Shown: in pieces, positions 27,441 through 40,049 of the stretch
Layout: each line of letters starts with the position of its first letter
How positions within the stretch are numbered: position 1 is the first letter of the stretch
Source: Cryphonectria parasitica EP155
Lineage: Eukaryota; Ascomycota; Sordariomycetes; Diaporthales; Cryphonectriaceae
Direction: 5' to 3'
Assembly (NCBI RefSeq): GCF_011745365.1
Contig: NW_024468913.1
Span: 1,736,001 to 1,800,000, forward strand
DNA: 64,000 nucleotides
Program-made: the position numbers and the translations under genes
Notes under the pieces: model-generated
What the model saw: the letters and a program-made list of their open reading frames with translations, nothing else
The model's database searches: none
Told to the model about the DNA's origin: nothing

Positions 27441-30400
27441 AACTGAGGAGAAGAGGACGAGGGCGTGTCCTGCTGATCTGCTTGAACCGAGGGCCTAGAC
27501 CGGGCGTGATGACTTGTTCGTCCGTCAGTGGCCCTCTTCTCTCCCAAAAAGGGGACATGCGAGCCTTATCCTGTCTCGTGGTTGTCTTTTACATGCTGCG
27601 GCTGCATGCACTCGCTTCTTTCGAATCCCCGGGCGTCTTGGATCCCCGGCGGGCATAAGGGTTGCTTGTCGTGCCGATGTGGTGCTGAGTGGCACAGCAG
27701 GCGGTCCAGAGTTAATCGTAGAATGTCCTGCTCGCCAGCTTACCCCCTTTCACCCTCTCTCTAATTACAGAGGTTGCATTACCGGTCGCGTGCCTCTTGG
27801 AGAAGTCATGTCCAGGGCCAGGATCGTCATCAACACGCCACGAGGGACTCGTGGCCAGATTTCGAATATGCGGAGTGCGGCTGACACCAGTGCATGCGCA
27901 AGCTCTGGATTGAATTCTGACCAAGTTTCATCAATCAACCAGGTAGACCAGTGAATTGCTGGAGTATGACTGCCGGTTAAAAGAAAAAGATGCAGGGATG
28001 CAGGTTTCTGACGAGTCCCTTGGGAGAGGGGGGGGGGGTTTTTCCATCAGGCAGGAAGGGGCACGGGGAATCTTCTCCTGTCTACCAGTGTCTGTGTGTT
28101 GGAGCTTGGGGCCGTACAGCCAAGGCTCCAAGTGGTGCAGCCGTGTCCGAGGGGTGCGGTCAGGGGAAGCGCCCTCATTTGTTCTGGCCAGTCACCTTGC
28201 AAATGGCGGCTCTTGTCACCCTTGGTATCGGTGTGGACGGTGCGATGTAGTCATGCAGATCTCTTGCCCCCTCACCCCAATATCCGCCCCTCCCCCTTCC
28301 TGCTCCCTCCTCCCCTTCTCCACTCCCACATATACTACTGCCTATGATATGACTATAGTATGTAGTTGTTACGGTGGTACACCTCTTTGAATCCACACTT
28401 CCCTCCCCATTATATAGAGAGTGGGATTTTCGGGGCTGACGATTGTTCCACTGCTTCCATTGCAGGGGAAAATACGGGGTGGAAGAAGAAGGGAGGGAGA
28501 ACCTCGAAGCGAGGGTGACTGACTGGGGAAGAGGGATATGAGAGGTGACGACGTCCACCTGATGAAAGTTAGAGCGTGGTGTGAGTGACAGTACTAGGGT
28601 AGGATGATTAGTTGTGGTAAGTAGCACGGTAGTACGCGGCAGTTTGTACAATCCGTCAAGGACTTGTCTCACCGCAGGACTGAACACCACACAAGTGCAA
28701 CACCCCCCGGGGGCGAGCAACGATCCACACTCATCCATAGATACGGCTTTTTGATTGTTCATCTTTGGAGATCTACTTATCCTCTCTCAAGTAGAGGAGG
28801 ACTAGTAGTAATCACTGCTTAGTCCTCCTCGCGAGTCATTGATGTGTGTGATAGCAGTAGGGTCACCGCGCAGATCCGATCTAGGAGGGACCAGAAGGGA
28901 GATGAATTTCGTCCGATTGCCTCAGCCTCCTAGTGACGCTTCTTGTCGTGTTCTTCAGCCCCCCCCCCCAGCCAATGCTCACCGCCACGCTAACACTACT
29001 GCAAATACATACCTTAGTACTATGTTACATATTATGGCTTAAGGTGTGGTGCAGTAATATGTGTGCTACTATGTACAGTATGCAGCTTTGCCTTCTACCA
29101 ATGGCGACATTTCCAGTCGTCCTGGCGCGAAAAAAAGGTTGCTGCAGGTCCAAGACAGGTGGGAGTGGAACCCGTTGCCACTGCCACGCTAACGGACCCG
29201 TGCTGCCGTGGAATGGAAGAAGAAGAAGAAGGAACCGTGAGGTTTGAGCGAAGACCCCGCTGCGCCTACTACGGTATAGTGTAAGGCAAGGGTTCCATCA
29301 ATCCGGGGCTGCCGGGGTCTCTGGACAAAGAGCCCCAAAAATGCAAATTCTCCTAACGTCAGGTAGAGAAAGTTCCGCGGGTAGGTCTGTTTCCTTGTGT
29401 TCCGACCTGTCGTGTTTTCAGGTTTTCTCCCTTTTCCCCCAATGTGGGCTCCTTGGGTACCAAATAGAAAGGCTAGTTCAGGCTTGGCTCACCAGTTTTC
29501 TGCACTGTTCTGTGTCACTGTCTCTATATCTGAGTCTTGGGCCAATCCCCATATGGAAGGGCGCACTGCGTCTAGTTCAGTTTTCCCTGCGGACCACAAT
29601 CGGCCGTGGAGCTTTTCATTATTATTTTACTACTGTCACATGGATTTTACCCGACCCCCCTCTTCGTCCCCTTTCGTCTTCTTTTTTCCTTCGCCTCCAT
29701 GTCCCACTGGGTCATGTTTCACCGCAGACTACTACTATTACTACTACTACTACTCTAATACTACTACCACAACCTTGACTACTGTCTTGATACTGAGTAA
29801 TCATACTGTGGTCAAGCATAAATAAGATCGAGTCATCCATCCACTTAACTCTTCATGGTGCCACTGCCCCCGATTGCGCCATCGTCACCGCTCGGGAACT
29901 AACACAGACGCGTCGGCCGACTTACCTCGCTGATTGCATTCAGGACCTGGATTGCGTGCTTGCTGCTGAAGCGTTGATCAGCCATCCCCAGCTCACTGTG
30001 TTTCTTGTTTGAGTAGGTCAGGTTCCAGGGACACAGGAACCCTTCGGGAAGAAAGGGGGGTGGGAAAGGGAAAGGGAAAAAAGGGCGGATCCCCCTTGTT
30101 CATCGTTTCGACGTTGCGTCTTGCGTCTTGCACCTTGCACTTCTTCTTGTTCCCTATCTTGTTCCTGGCCTGTGCATAAGTCTCTTGTTTTTCTGGACCG
30201 ATCCGGCAGGAAGAGGTGACTATCAGACACACAACGTCAACGACAGACAGTGTACGACTGTGTGCTTGGTCGTTCACCTGAGGCGGATACGCGGGCTCAT
30301 TTCTCATCCGGTCCATCCAACCAACCAATTGGCCCTTCCCTGGAGCATTTTTTCCCATTGCCTCGTCTGTTCAGGCACATACATTCTATACACTCTCAGG

Positions 30401-30800
30401 GGTTGGGGGCAAACACACACACACACATCATCTGTGGAGAGACAATCTATTCATATATCTAGAGGGGACGGACGCCTCTACCTCAACTCCTCTGATCCCT
30501 TCATCATTATCATCCACCACCATTATCAGGCTTCTCCTTCCTTCTGTCCCTCTATCCACCTCTCTCTTTCCCTCTCACACTCATACTCTCTCACTCTCAC
30601 ACGCCTCGCATCCTCTACACACACCACAAACCATACACCACCCCCACGCCATCGAGAGCTCTACATTCCTGCTTTCACCACACCACTGTCCTTGTTTTAT
30701 TTTGACTGGACTCTGCTGCTTCTGTTGTTTTATTGATCATTGGGCCTGGGACTACATTGTCTATACATACACACAGAGACAGACACTCAGCTCAGATACA

Positions 30801-32630
30801 ATGGCACCCGACTTGAACTCTCTGCCCTCCTCACCTAACATGTCGAAGCCAGAGCTCCCCTCCAATGGGGCTGGCCACAGCGGCAGCAATGGTTTTGCTA
30901 ATGCCATCTACGAGGGCACGGCGCCAGGCCTCAGTTCTGGACGCAAGCAGCCCAACATCCTCTACATCATGGCCGACCAGATGTCCGCACCACAGCTGAA
31001 GATGTACAACCCGGACTCTCAGATCCAGACGCCTCACCTTGACGCCCTCGCGGCGAGGTCCGTTCAGTTCGACTCAGCCTACTGCCCCTCGCCGCTCTGC
31101 GCACCTTCGCGCATGAGCATGATCTCGGGCCAGCTGCCCATGAAGATCGGCGCTTACGACAACGCCGCCCAGATCCCCAGCGACACCCTGACGTATGCCC
31201 ACTACTTGCGGCTCCAGGGCTACGTCACTGCCCTCGCCGGCAAGATGCACTTCGTGGGCGACCAGCTCCACGGCTACGAGAAACGCCTCACCTCGGACAT
31301 CTACCCGGGTGATTTTGGCTGGTGCGTCGACTGGGACAAGCCCGACACCCGTCTCGAGTGGTACCACAACGCCAGCTCCATCCTCCAGGCTGGCGTCTGC
31401 GCTGCCAGCAACCAGATGGACTACGACGAGGACGTCATGTTCCAGTCCCAGAGGTTCCTGCGGGACCACGTCCGGAACTCGGATGATCGCCCCTTCTGCC
31501 TGACAGTCTCACTGACTCACCCTCATGACCCGTACACCATCTCCAAGAAGTACTGGGAGCGCTACGAGGGTGTGGATATTGATCTGCCCAAGGTTCACAT
31601 CCCCAAGGAAGAGCAAGACCCCCACAGCAAGCGCCTGCTGAAGGTCTGCGACCTGTGGGACGAGAACTTCACCCCCGAGCAGATCAAGAAGGCAAAGCGG
31701 GCCTACTATGGCTCCTGCAGCTTCGTCGATGACAACATTGGCAAGCTCATCGAGACCCTCGAGGACCTGAATCTCTCTGATGACACCATCATTGTCTTCA
31801 GCGGGGACCATGGTGACATGCTCGGCGAGCGTGGCCTCTGGTACAAGATGAGCTACTTTGAGGGCTCAGTCCGCGTGCCCATGCTCATCTCGTATCCCAA
31901 GTGGTTCACACCCCACCGCGTGACCGAGAACGTCTCCACCCTCGACATCCTGCCCACCATGTGCGACCTGGTTGGCACCAAGCCAGACCCTACCTTCCCC
32001 ATGGACGGCCTGTCTATGATGCCGCACCTCCTCGGTCAGGGCGGCCACGACACCGTCATCGCCGAGTACACAGGCGAGGGCACCATCGCGCCGCTGATGA
32101 TGATCCGCCGCGGGGCCTGGAAGTACATCACCTGCCCTACGGACGGCAGCCAGCTCTTCAACCTCGAGAACGACCCGTACGAGCTCAACGACCTTGCCAA
32201 GAGCCTGGGCAAGAAGCGCACAGGCTCCTTGTCCGCTGAGGACCAGAAGGTCCGCGATGTGTTTGACGCCTTCGAGGCCGAGGCCAAGGAGAGGTGGGAC
32301 TTTGACGCCATCACCAAGGCGGTCCTCTTGTCCCAAAGGCAGCGCAAGTTGGTGTGGAAGGCGCTGAAGATTGGCCAGTTCACCAGCTGGGACTTCCAGC
32401 CTGAGAAGGATGGCCGCAACGAGTAAGTCTTCACGCACACAGATCTTACTCAGAATAAAAATAAAAAAAAAGTGTTAGGGCGAAACAGGGCTGACCACAA
32501 TCTTAGATACATCCGCTCTCATATGGAGCTTGACAACCTCGAGAGGATGGCGCGGTACCCGCCCGTCGACAAGTATGGCAACGCGACCAAGACCGTCCTC
32601 GTGGACCAGGCCGGCGCTCACGGAGAGTAA
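30801..32630 (+). CDS. Choline sulfatase
   Basis: Exons 30801-32422 and 32507-32630 give 581 residues; the 84-base intron is GTAAGT...TTAG and in phase. The enzyme hydrolyses choline-O-sulfate to choline and sulfate, feeding sulfur and carbon/nitrogen metabolism. It has the sulfatase fold: metal ligand D59 in YIMADQ, the formylglycine signature CAPSR at 100-104 (C100 is the residue converted to the catalytic aldehyde), and SGDHGDMLGERGLWYKMSYFE with D336/H337. The C-terminal region (WKYITCPTDGSQLFNLENDPYELNDL, then QFTSWDFQP) is typical of choline sulfatases, which close the oligomer with their tail. A 50-residue disordered N-terminus precedes the fold, and there is no signal peptide, so it is probably cytosolic. 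No transporter or choline oxidase lies nearby. Confidence 0.93.
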
Positions 32631-34122
32631 AAGAAGACCACACCAGCACTACACCGCCTGCGACTGTTTCAAAAGCGCGCGATGCTTTTCTTTTTCAAAA
32701 ACTTCTGCGAATGATATCCCGGGTGCCTGAAGTTGTGTGATTTTGGACTTTCTTTTTCACACACAACTTTTTGAATGACTTTCTTTGCGAACGACAACGA
32801 CGATTATCTTGGATGTTACGGATGTTGATTGGAGCTTTTGAGCGTGTCTCATTGTATCACCAGCGGACGCACGATATGTCTGGCAGTGTTTCTGCCCTTT
32901 TCCTCGCTGAAACTGGCTTTCCTTCTTGCCTTTTCTATGAACTGTCCTGTTATTTTATTATTTTCCATCTATGTTCGGCGTCATATTGGCCGAGAAATTT
33001 TTTTTTTTTTTTTTTTTGGGAAACGGATAAGGGTCTGGTCAGTCTTTTCTTGGTCGGTTTCCAAAAAGCACTGCTTGGACTTGGCTGGTCAGGCAGGTTT
33101 AGAACTTAGAGAAAAATGGACAATTGGATATGCTACATAACTGCTGGGTCTCGATCTCACCAGTCAACTAAATGCCTTGGTGATATGTAACCATGTCCTA
33201 AGATGGCGACATTGTACAAGTGTAGTAAAAATCTGAGACAACTAAGCAATTCGCCGGCTCATTCGGCCCCTCATTCCTCAAACTCCTGGGCAAGCACCAC
33301 AGGGCGGTCTGGACTTCCAAAGAGGCCAGATGTCTCTTGTCATCTGTCTCCTCCTGACAAATGGGGCCATAGAGAACGACGGGAGGTGTCTCGTCACTTC
33401 TCCAGGTTCTGACGTGCTTCGGTTCCTGCGGCATGCCAGCATAGGGCTGGGGAGCGGGCTTGGCTGCAAGGGACCCGTGAAGTTGGAAGGGAAGGGGGGA
33501 GGGGGGTCTACAGGAAGTGAAAATGAGATGGACGGAAAAGAAAAAAACCACAACCCCTTTTACCCACCGATCTATCGAAAACAGAAACACTTGTTCGAGA
33601 ATTGTTTTTGCAGAGGGATGTGGTGCGAGGATCTGGGGGAGAGGAGATGGTGCAAATGGGAGGCAAGATGTCGTGATTGGAAAGGCTGACGAGGCTTTCA
33701 AGGAGGTGAAGGAATCCCTGCTGGATGACTTAATGTGCTCAGTCAGGAGGTAATAAAAGGGAAAGAACTAAAAAAGAAAGAGAAACAAAAAGGGGAGGGG
33801 GGTGGGTGAGTCAAGGGTTAGGGTAGATAATACTTTTGCACTTCTACACTGTACAATATGACTATGTATCAAAGACAAGGGGTCGTGGTCTAAGGGTGGG
33901 GTCCGTTGTTCCACCCACCCCTCCAACCCCGGCTTTATTTTTGGCGGAAGCTTGATGCTTTTGGTGGGGGCTGCCACCTTCAACCTCAACCCATTGTGTG
34001 TGACGACCTTGGAATAGCTTCAGCCTGACAGAAACAAAGCTTGCACTCTTATTTTCTACCCAGACACCTGCCAGCACACAGATACACCCTGACAAACTGG
34101 CACTTCATATCCTGAGCTGGCC
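32631..34122. other. Choline sulfatase 3' flank and MED8 upstream region; no gene seen
   Basis: Contains a T20 run (32998-33017) about 370 bases after the sulfatase stop and a GGGTTAGGG at 33815-33823. No supported coding sequence. Confidence 0.55.
32998..33017. repeat. T20 homopolymer
   Basis: Twenty consecutive T downstream of the choline sulfatase gene. Confidence 0.9.
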
Positions 34123-35276
34123 ATGATGGCAAGCAACATGGCTCCAGTAAATAACCTGCCGCAAGGACAAGGTGGGCTTGGCCTGAGCCCTGCCGAGCTG
34201 CGCGCCCTCGAGGGCACACGCTTCCGCCTGCAGAACCTCACCAACAGCCTTGTGAGCTTTCAACATGATCTCTACATGAACCCTGGAAGCCTGCCTAGCC
34301 CGTAAGTTCGCCATCTCCCTTTGTCAAGCCTCTCTCCCTGCTTCTCTCCCTCCGTTTCTTCCCTCCTGTGTGTGTGTTGCCTTTTCGACTGACTGAACTT
34401 TGGGCCTCTCCTAGACAATCGCTCCAGACCTCAGCCGGTATCCTCAAGCACCACACCACCTACCTCCTCGAGATCCTCTCCAAGCACTCGGCCCTCTTCC
34501 AGCGCCTCGCCGTCCACCCATCCCCCAACTACCCGGGCCGCACCCAGGAGGATGTGCTCGGCGTGTTCCTCCGCAAGAAGCTCGAGCCCCAGGTGGAGAC
34601 GCTCGTCGAAGCAGCGCGCGACGAGGCCCTCGCTGCGGGCATCTCCCCGGACCGCTCCTTCGTGTCACAGGAGGGCCTGCTCGCGCAGCGCGAGCGCGAG
34701 CGTGCCGAGCGGCGGCAGGCTAAATTTGGCCTCTCGATGGGCGGCCTCGACGCAGGCGGGGAGTCCTCGTCTGAGGAGGAGGACGAGGCCGAGGGCGAGG
34801 GTACCAGTGGGTCTGATGACGAGGGCGGGGAGCGGGTGAACGAGCCGATCCCCCTGGGAGATGTGTGGGTCGACTCGATGGCCTGGTGCCGGGAGCGCCT
34901 GAAGAGGTTCGCGCACGAGTTCGAGGAGAGCCTGTACACGGCTGAGGAGCGAGCGATGGGGATCGAGAACGTCCGCACGGGGCTGAAGCGCTCGCTCGAG
35001 GAAGAGGAGGAGGACGATAGCGATGACGAGGAGGAAGATGACAGCGACGAGGAGGATGGTGAGGGGGACACGGCGATGAAGGACATGCAGCCCATCGCCC
35101 CCAGCTCGGGACAGCCGGCTGGACAGCCTGGCATAGGCGGTCGTGCGGCGGCCGAGGAGGACAGGAGGAGACCGGCGATGGACGAGGTCCGGATGGTGTC
35201 CCTCGTGGCCAGGGGCGAGGGTTTGACCGCGGAGCAGGTGCAAAATCCTTCAGTGGGTCACCTTCAGTTCCGGTGA
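34123..35276 (+). CDS. med8: Mediator complex subunit 8
   Basis: Exons 34123-34301 and 34415-35276 give 346 residues; the intron (GTAAGT...CCTAG) keeps phase 2. MED8 belongs to the head module of Mediator, which links activators to RNA polymerase II in the nucleus. Family motifs: LRALEGTRFRLQNLTNSL near the start, SLQTSAGILKHHTTYLLEIL, FQRLAVHPSPNYPGR, VLGVFLRKKLEPQVETLV and AEERAMGIENVRTGLKR. Two long acidic Ser/Glu/Asp segments (about residues 188-215 and 275-305) separate the conserved parts and make it longer than I expect for MED8. Two adjacent ATG codons open the frame; I use the first. A cryptic donor-like GTGCAA near 35240 is not needed, since the unspliced frame ends cleanly at 35276. 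Confidence 0.9.
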
Positions 35277-36228
35277 GAGCGATGTCGCAGTGTTTTGCTG
35301 AACGGCTGCTCGAATTTCCCAACGACTCGATGATCAGCCCATTTAGGATGGTTGTACATCCGCCGCAACGGCCCATACTCGGGATTCATCCGCGCAGACT
35401 TCTTTTTTTATGGCCGATGTATTCAGCCGGAGGGAGAGTCGCGTATTGGGGCCAGGTCGCCTCAGATGTTTATCTGGCGGGCTGTCACGGAGTGGCCATC
35501 GATTATTCTTGCTAGAATGCCAGAAACCTCAGAGTGACGAGGACGATACCTCAACGAGCTTAGAAATGATACCCCAATGTTTTTCCGTGTTTCTCAGATT
35601 GCTATATCGAGCTTGTCTAATTTCAATGTGACCACAATGATATATCCTATGTCAATTTTATTCATTGCCGCTGGGAAAAGACTCAACATGAGCGGGACGG
35701 AGCGACATAATCGAGTGAGAAAGACTTGAGAGGCATCGCAATGGGGGAGAAGAGTGTGCTCAGAGCAGCGAGGTGGACATGCATGATAAAAAGAAGATGA
35801 TCATGATTCGATTCGCAAACAGCGCTGTAAAATAAGATGTATGCTTATGATTGATTTGACTTTTAGATTTATCCCGTGATGTTCAATGTCATCGTACTCA
35901 CACGGGAGACTGGACGCGTCATGCTTGACGCCGTCTAGCTAGCCCGAGTGTGCTCTATGCAGTATGTACACCAAGCCCATAGGTTATCACCATCCATCCG
36001 CCTGTGACCTCATCGTGCGTGGTCAATGGGCAAGGGCCGAAAATCGGTGTTCAACCTGTCCTAGGGGCAGATGCGACCATCATCACGCCGACTACCAACG
36101 ACTCGTTTCTTGGCGCAGCACATAAATAGTGATCCGGAGGTCTTCTCCATAGCTCTTCACCTGTAGAGTGTCTGTCCGTCTCTTGATTTCCGACTCGCAG
36201 TGACTTCTTCTTTGGGAATCTGAACCGC
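35277..36228. other. Convergent 3' flanks of MED8 and UTP17; no gene seen
   Basis: A short open frame at 35352-35537 is not joined to MED8 by a convincing splice and has no known domain. Confidence 0.55.
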
Positions 36229-39200
36229 TCAACTGCCCTGCGACGTCTTCTGGGAGAATAAGCCCACCACTTTGTAGAAGGTATCCTCGACCGGTGGCAT
36301 CGCAAAAGCAGGTGCGGCGTCAAAGATCTCAGCGAGACGCTGCGGTGCAACGACGGCAGCATGTGCGTCGTCATCACCCTCATCGACATCCATAGCCTCG
36401 CCGTCAAGTTCTTCATCGCTGCCCTCGTCATCAGCACCATCTATGATGACGGGTTTGCTCTCTTCCGCTGCGTCCTCCTCGGCGGTGGGCTGGTCGTCAA
36501 GCTTCAGCTCGGACAGGGGCCGCGCGATGTTCGACGAGTCCGTGCCCTCCACGATAGGCCAGATCTGCGCTGCTGAGTCGACGGCCACGAAGCCCGATGA
36601 GCCGACGGCCGGCAGAAGTGCAGTGACGAGGTGTGGGAGCTTCTTCATCAAGTGAGGTTCGTTGTCCTCCAGGCCGAAGATCGCAACCTCCGAGAAGGCG
36701 CCCCTTGACAACTTCCCGTTGGTAGCTTTCAGGAAGGGCAGCGCGACTGCGAAGCTCTGAGATTTGTTGTCGACGGCAAGGTGGGTCATCTTTGCGGCAG
36801 ACTGTGACCTGTCACCTAACTGAACGCCGTACCGAAGCTCATCCCTCACGAGGTCGTACACAGCGAGGTCCTCAGAGAGTATGATCAGGCAAGAGTTGAG
36901 GAGCTGTAGTGATCTGACGGCACCCTTGCACAGGTCTTGCAGGCTATTCCGTATCTCTCCTGACTCCATGTCAATGATATAGATGACGACTTCGTTGTAG
37001 AAACCATATGCCACAAATAGAATGGAGCCGTCTTCCGAGTAGGTCAGCGCCCCGCTCTTCTTTTGCGTCGCCTGCCCTCCCATGGGCATCAGCTCGTCCT
37101 GTGACTTCACACTCTCACCCAGTGCTATCGTCCGAACACAAGACCAGCTGACCAAAGCCTCCCCGGTGGGAGCGGTGGTCGCGAGACCGTCACGCTCGCG
37201 AAGCCGAGGAGCCCAAATTCGAAGGCAGCCGTCCTCTCCAACAGTCGCAAACTTAGTAGACACTCTGTCTGCAGCGATAGCGAAGACATCTTCCGGCTGC
37301 CGCGTCGAATGAGGGCCATTGACCCTGCTAGATAGTGTCATGGTCGTCCCGTCGTCCTTCGTCTCCCAGAACTTGAGGTATACCTCACGACGTTCACGGG
37401 TGTACTCCTCCGCTGCAGCGATCGAGCCCTCCGTAAGGGCCACTACATCTCGCTCAGGAGGTTCCCACTCGTCGATAGTGGCGAGCCATTTGCCGTCATG
37501 GGAAAAGGCGAGCTGGCATGCTCTTGGCTCGATGATCGGATGGCCCGAGGGTGCTGCGTACAGCTGAGCAGTGTTCGTCCTGGTCAGTGGCTGTTTTGCA
37601 AGACTTTGGAAAGACCCAAGGTCGAAGCGCTGCAGGAAAGGCGTGATCGGTAACGAGCCGACGCGAGTGGCTTGTTGGCTGCTGCCGACGCAGATAAGCA
37701 GCTGAGATGGGTCTCTGGGGTCGATGGCAGCTGCTAGTGGCGCATTGATCTCGTTAAGACCCTCAGCTACACGGTGGATCAACTCATCCTTGGATTTCTT
37801 GGCCTCGAAGACAAGCGATTGTAGACCTGACACATAAGTGGTGGGCTTCATTTCCGCGGTGGACAGGACCATTGACGAGTTGTCATCCATGTGAACAGCG
37901 TAAGACGAGCCGCTGGGGGAGACCACGATATTCTCGATGCTGGCAGCAAGGTGCGGAAGAAAGTCAAGTTTGCCGGTGTCCAGTTGCCACAGTACAAGTA
38001 CTGACTCTGAGCCACCGGATATGAGATAATTGCCTAGCAAAGTTCGTTAGCAATGGTAAAACCTTGGGCAGGCTATCATTCCATCAGGAGACATACCATC
38101 TTTGGACCATGCCACACTGTGGACAGCCTTCCGATGCCAATGTTGCTTCCTAGGTACGTCGAGTCCCTTTTTCAATTTATTTTGCAGCTGTGTGAGCAAA
38201 TCTGAGTACACGAAAAGGGCACCTCGGACACATCCAACGGCCACGTCAACAACCAAATCGTTCGAATCGTGACCAGCCTTCTTTTTGGAGCCAGATTTCT
38301 TAGGCACGTGCCTTATGCTCAGGCAGCACACATCGTCGACTGTGTTTACAGAGTAAAAGTCATAGTGCAGGTTCTCCACGCTGTGGTTGGTCTTTTGCTT
38401 CAGGGTACCCACGAGCATCGTGCTCCCTGCGACAGCAACAAGCACGAGGCCACCGATGGCGGCCCGGACAATATTAACTCTCCCTATGTCACTTTGCAGG
38501 ACATGGCTCTTGGGGCTGGCAAGGTCTGATGGATCGTATGCGACAATTTTGAAGGAGGATTTCAGGCTCTCCGAGACAAATAGGACATCCGAAGGCGTCT
38601 TGTTCAAGCTGACCGACCCGACTGTCATATCGTGGATAACTCCTGCCTTCGTTCGGAAGCAGTCCTCGACCCCAGTGCCGTTCGTCCAATCAATGCGCCA
38701 TATGCGTCCGTCGGAGGCAGCGAGCCAGACAAGATTTGGTGACGTTTCGGAGAGTGCCGATGCGACGAGGTAAGGAGCGCCACTGTTCGCGCCGACAACA
38801 GGCAGCGCAATCCGGCGGACCAGCAGGGAGTCGGCGACAGAGTAGATTTGGAGTGATGTGTCGTAAGTGATGAGTAGGAACCTAGATCGGACGTCAGTAC
38901 AGCGCAATGCTCGTGAGAGGGAGCCCAAGACCTACTTCTCGTCCGCACTGAAGATGGGATCTACATCAGACATCCTTCCACCCATTGGCTCGGATATTCT
39001 CCAATTCTGCGAGTTGTTCCTCTGAAAGAAACCGTCCTTCGCTCGAGACTCGATCCCGCCTTGATTGGTAGCCGTCTCGTCGCTCGCGCGGTCCGCATGT
39101 CCTTTCCTTGACGGCGTGGCAGAAGCGTTCTCCTTGTCCGCCCGTCCGTGTTTTCGTTTCTTGGTGTGGGACGACTCGTCTCGGTCGGCCTTGTCTCTCT

Positions 39201-39246
39201 TCCTCTTCTCAGATCCTTGGCTGGCCTGTGGCCTGGAGGATGCCAT
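36229..39246 (-). CDS. utp17: U3 snoRNP/t-UTP component UTP17 (NAN1, WDR75 homologue)
   Basis: Exons 39246-38936, 38881-38097 and 38033-36229 give 966 residues, with both introns in phase. UTP17/NAN1 is a WD40 protein of the t-UTP subcomplex of the small-subunit processome. It works in the nucleolus in early 18S rRNA maturation and is linked to Pol I transcription. The N-terminus is lysine-rich (EKRKRDK, KKRKHGR), a likely nuclear/nucleolar signal. WD-type blades follow (AVHSVAWSKDG, YLISGGSESVLVLWQLDTGK, ACQLAFSHDGKWLATIDEW, TVGEDGCLRIWAPRL, YSEDGSILFVAYG). The C-terminus is acidic, then ends in FYKVVGLFSQK. An in-frame ATG 25 codons upstream (39321) is possible, but its extra peptide has no family look. 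It is head to head with RPB10. Confidence 0.92.
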
Positions 39247-39634
39247 GGTGCAGGTCAGGTCGGACAGGAAGAGGGGGGAATGAGTGCTTTGTCGTGGGGG
39301 GCAGAGAAAGGTGTCACCCATGAGGACTTTGCATGATCCCGCAAGGCACAGACAGGTACCAGGGCCTTCACTGCTGAGAATTTCTTGAGTGCACGATAAG
39401 GCGGCGATAAGAGAATTTTAAGTGGGGCTCGTCACTCGAAAGTCAGAGGCGGCTCGACTTGCTCCTAATTTTGACCTTAGACAATCAATGATTCCTCTTC
39501 TACCGCCTTTAGAACCCAGTCCCACTACACCCAGCACTCTTGACCATCCTGCATCGCATCGAAACCGCTTCTCCGTGAGAACTTCTCTTGAAACCTCAAC
39601 CTGCATCCGCCTTGCTTTTGATCGTTGAGAAAGG
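39247..39634. promoter_or_regulatory. Bidirectional promoter between UTP17 and RPB10
   Basis: Only 388 bases separate the two start codons, so both genes must be driven from here. Two AATTTT/AAATTT-like stretches (around 39379 and 39414) faintly recall the yeast ribosome-synthesis element AAAAWTTTT, but neither matches well enough to call. Confidence 0.7.
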
Positions 39635-40049
39635 ATGATTATCCCCGTGCGGTGCTTCTCCTGCGGCAAGGTCAGCAAGCAGACAAAACGAACCCTGAAA
39701 AGCACGAGACTGACACCAGGCGTAGGTGACAGCCGATTTGTGGGAGCGCTATCTGGCCATGATCGACCAGGACATTCCTGACGGGTAAGAGCGCTCAGTG
39801 GTGCGATGGACTTCCGGGGTGGGCGATGAGCTGACGCGATGCGACAGAGACGCGATGGACCAGCTCGGCCTGAAACGGTATTGCTGCCGCCGTATGATCA
39901 TGACCCACGTCGACCTCATTGAGAAGCTACTCAAGTACGTTTTTCGCGGACCTCAGACAACCTCACCATTGGCTGACAACAAATGTCTCTGCAGGTACAC
40001 GCCCGATGGACGCAACGAGAAGAAGAACCAGCTGCACCAGAACCAGTAG
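39635..40049 (+). CDS. rpb10: RNA polymerase I, II and III shared subunit RPABC5 (RPB10)
   Basis: Four small exons, 39635-39670, 39726-39784, 39848-39934 and 39995-40049, give 78 residues. The protein is a zinc-binding core subunit shared by all three nuclear RNA polymerases. It starts [12 protein letters not shown]; the zinc ligands C7, C10, C44 and C45 are present (RYCCRRM), as is the conserved [11 protein letters not shown]. The tail [17 protein letters not shown] is slightly longer than in yeast (70 residues). Three introns of 55-63 bases interrupt a coding region of only 237 bases; all are GT-AG and in phase, and the first exon encodes just twelve residues. An A15 run starts 27 bases after the stop. 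Confidence 0.97.

Larger units (their letters stand above)
25221..30800. other. Gene-poor 5.6 kb interval
   Basis: No supported gene. 25.2-26.4 kb appears more AT-rich than its surroundings. It holds a short secretory-like open frame at 26380 (treated separately), a (GGA)11 tract, G11 and C11 tracts at 28028-28038 and 28959-28969, and a TAC-rich stretch near 29730-29762. The last few hundred bases are strongly pyrimidine-rich, as expected for the choline sulfatase promoter and leader. Confidence 0.55.

Noticed and set aside
30128..30736. 202-codon + strand open frame before choline sulfatase
   Set aside because: Pyrimidine-rich leader; the product is low-complexity Ser/Leu/His with no fold.
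35352..35537. Possible extra MED8 exon
   Set aside because: It would need a weak GTGCAA donor, and the peptide has no likeness to a MED8 C-terminus; the unspliced frame ends normally.
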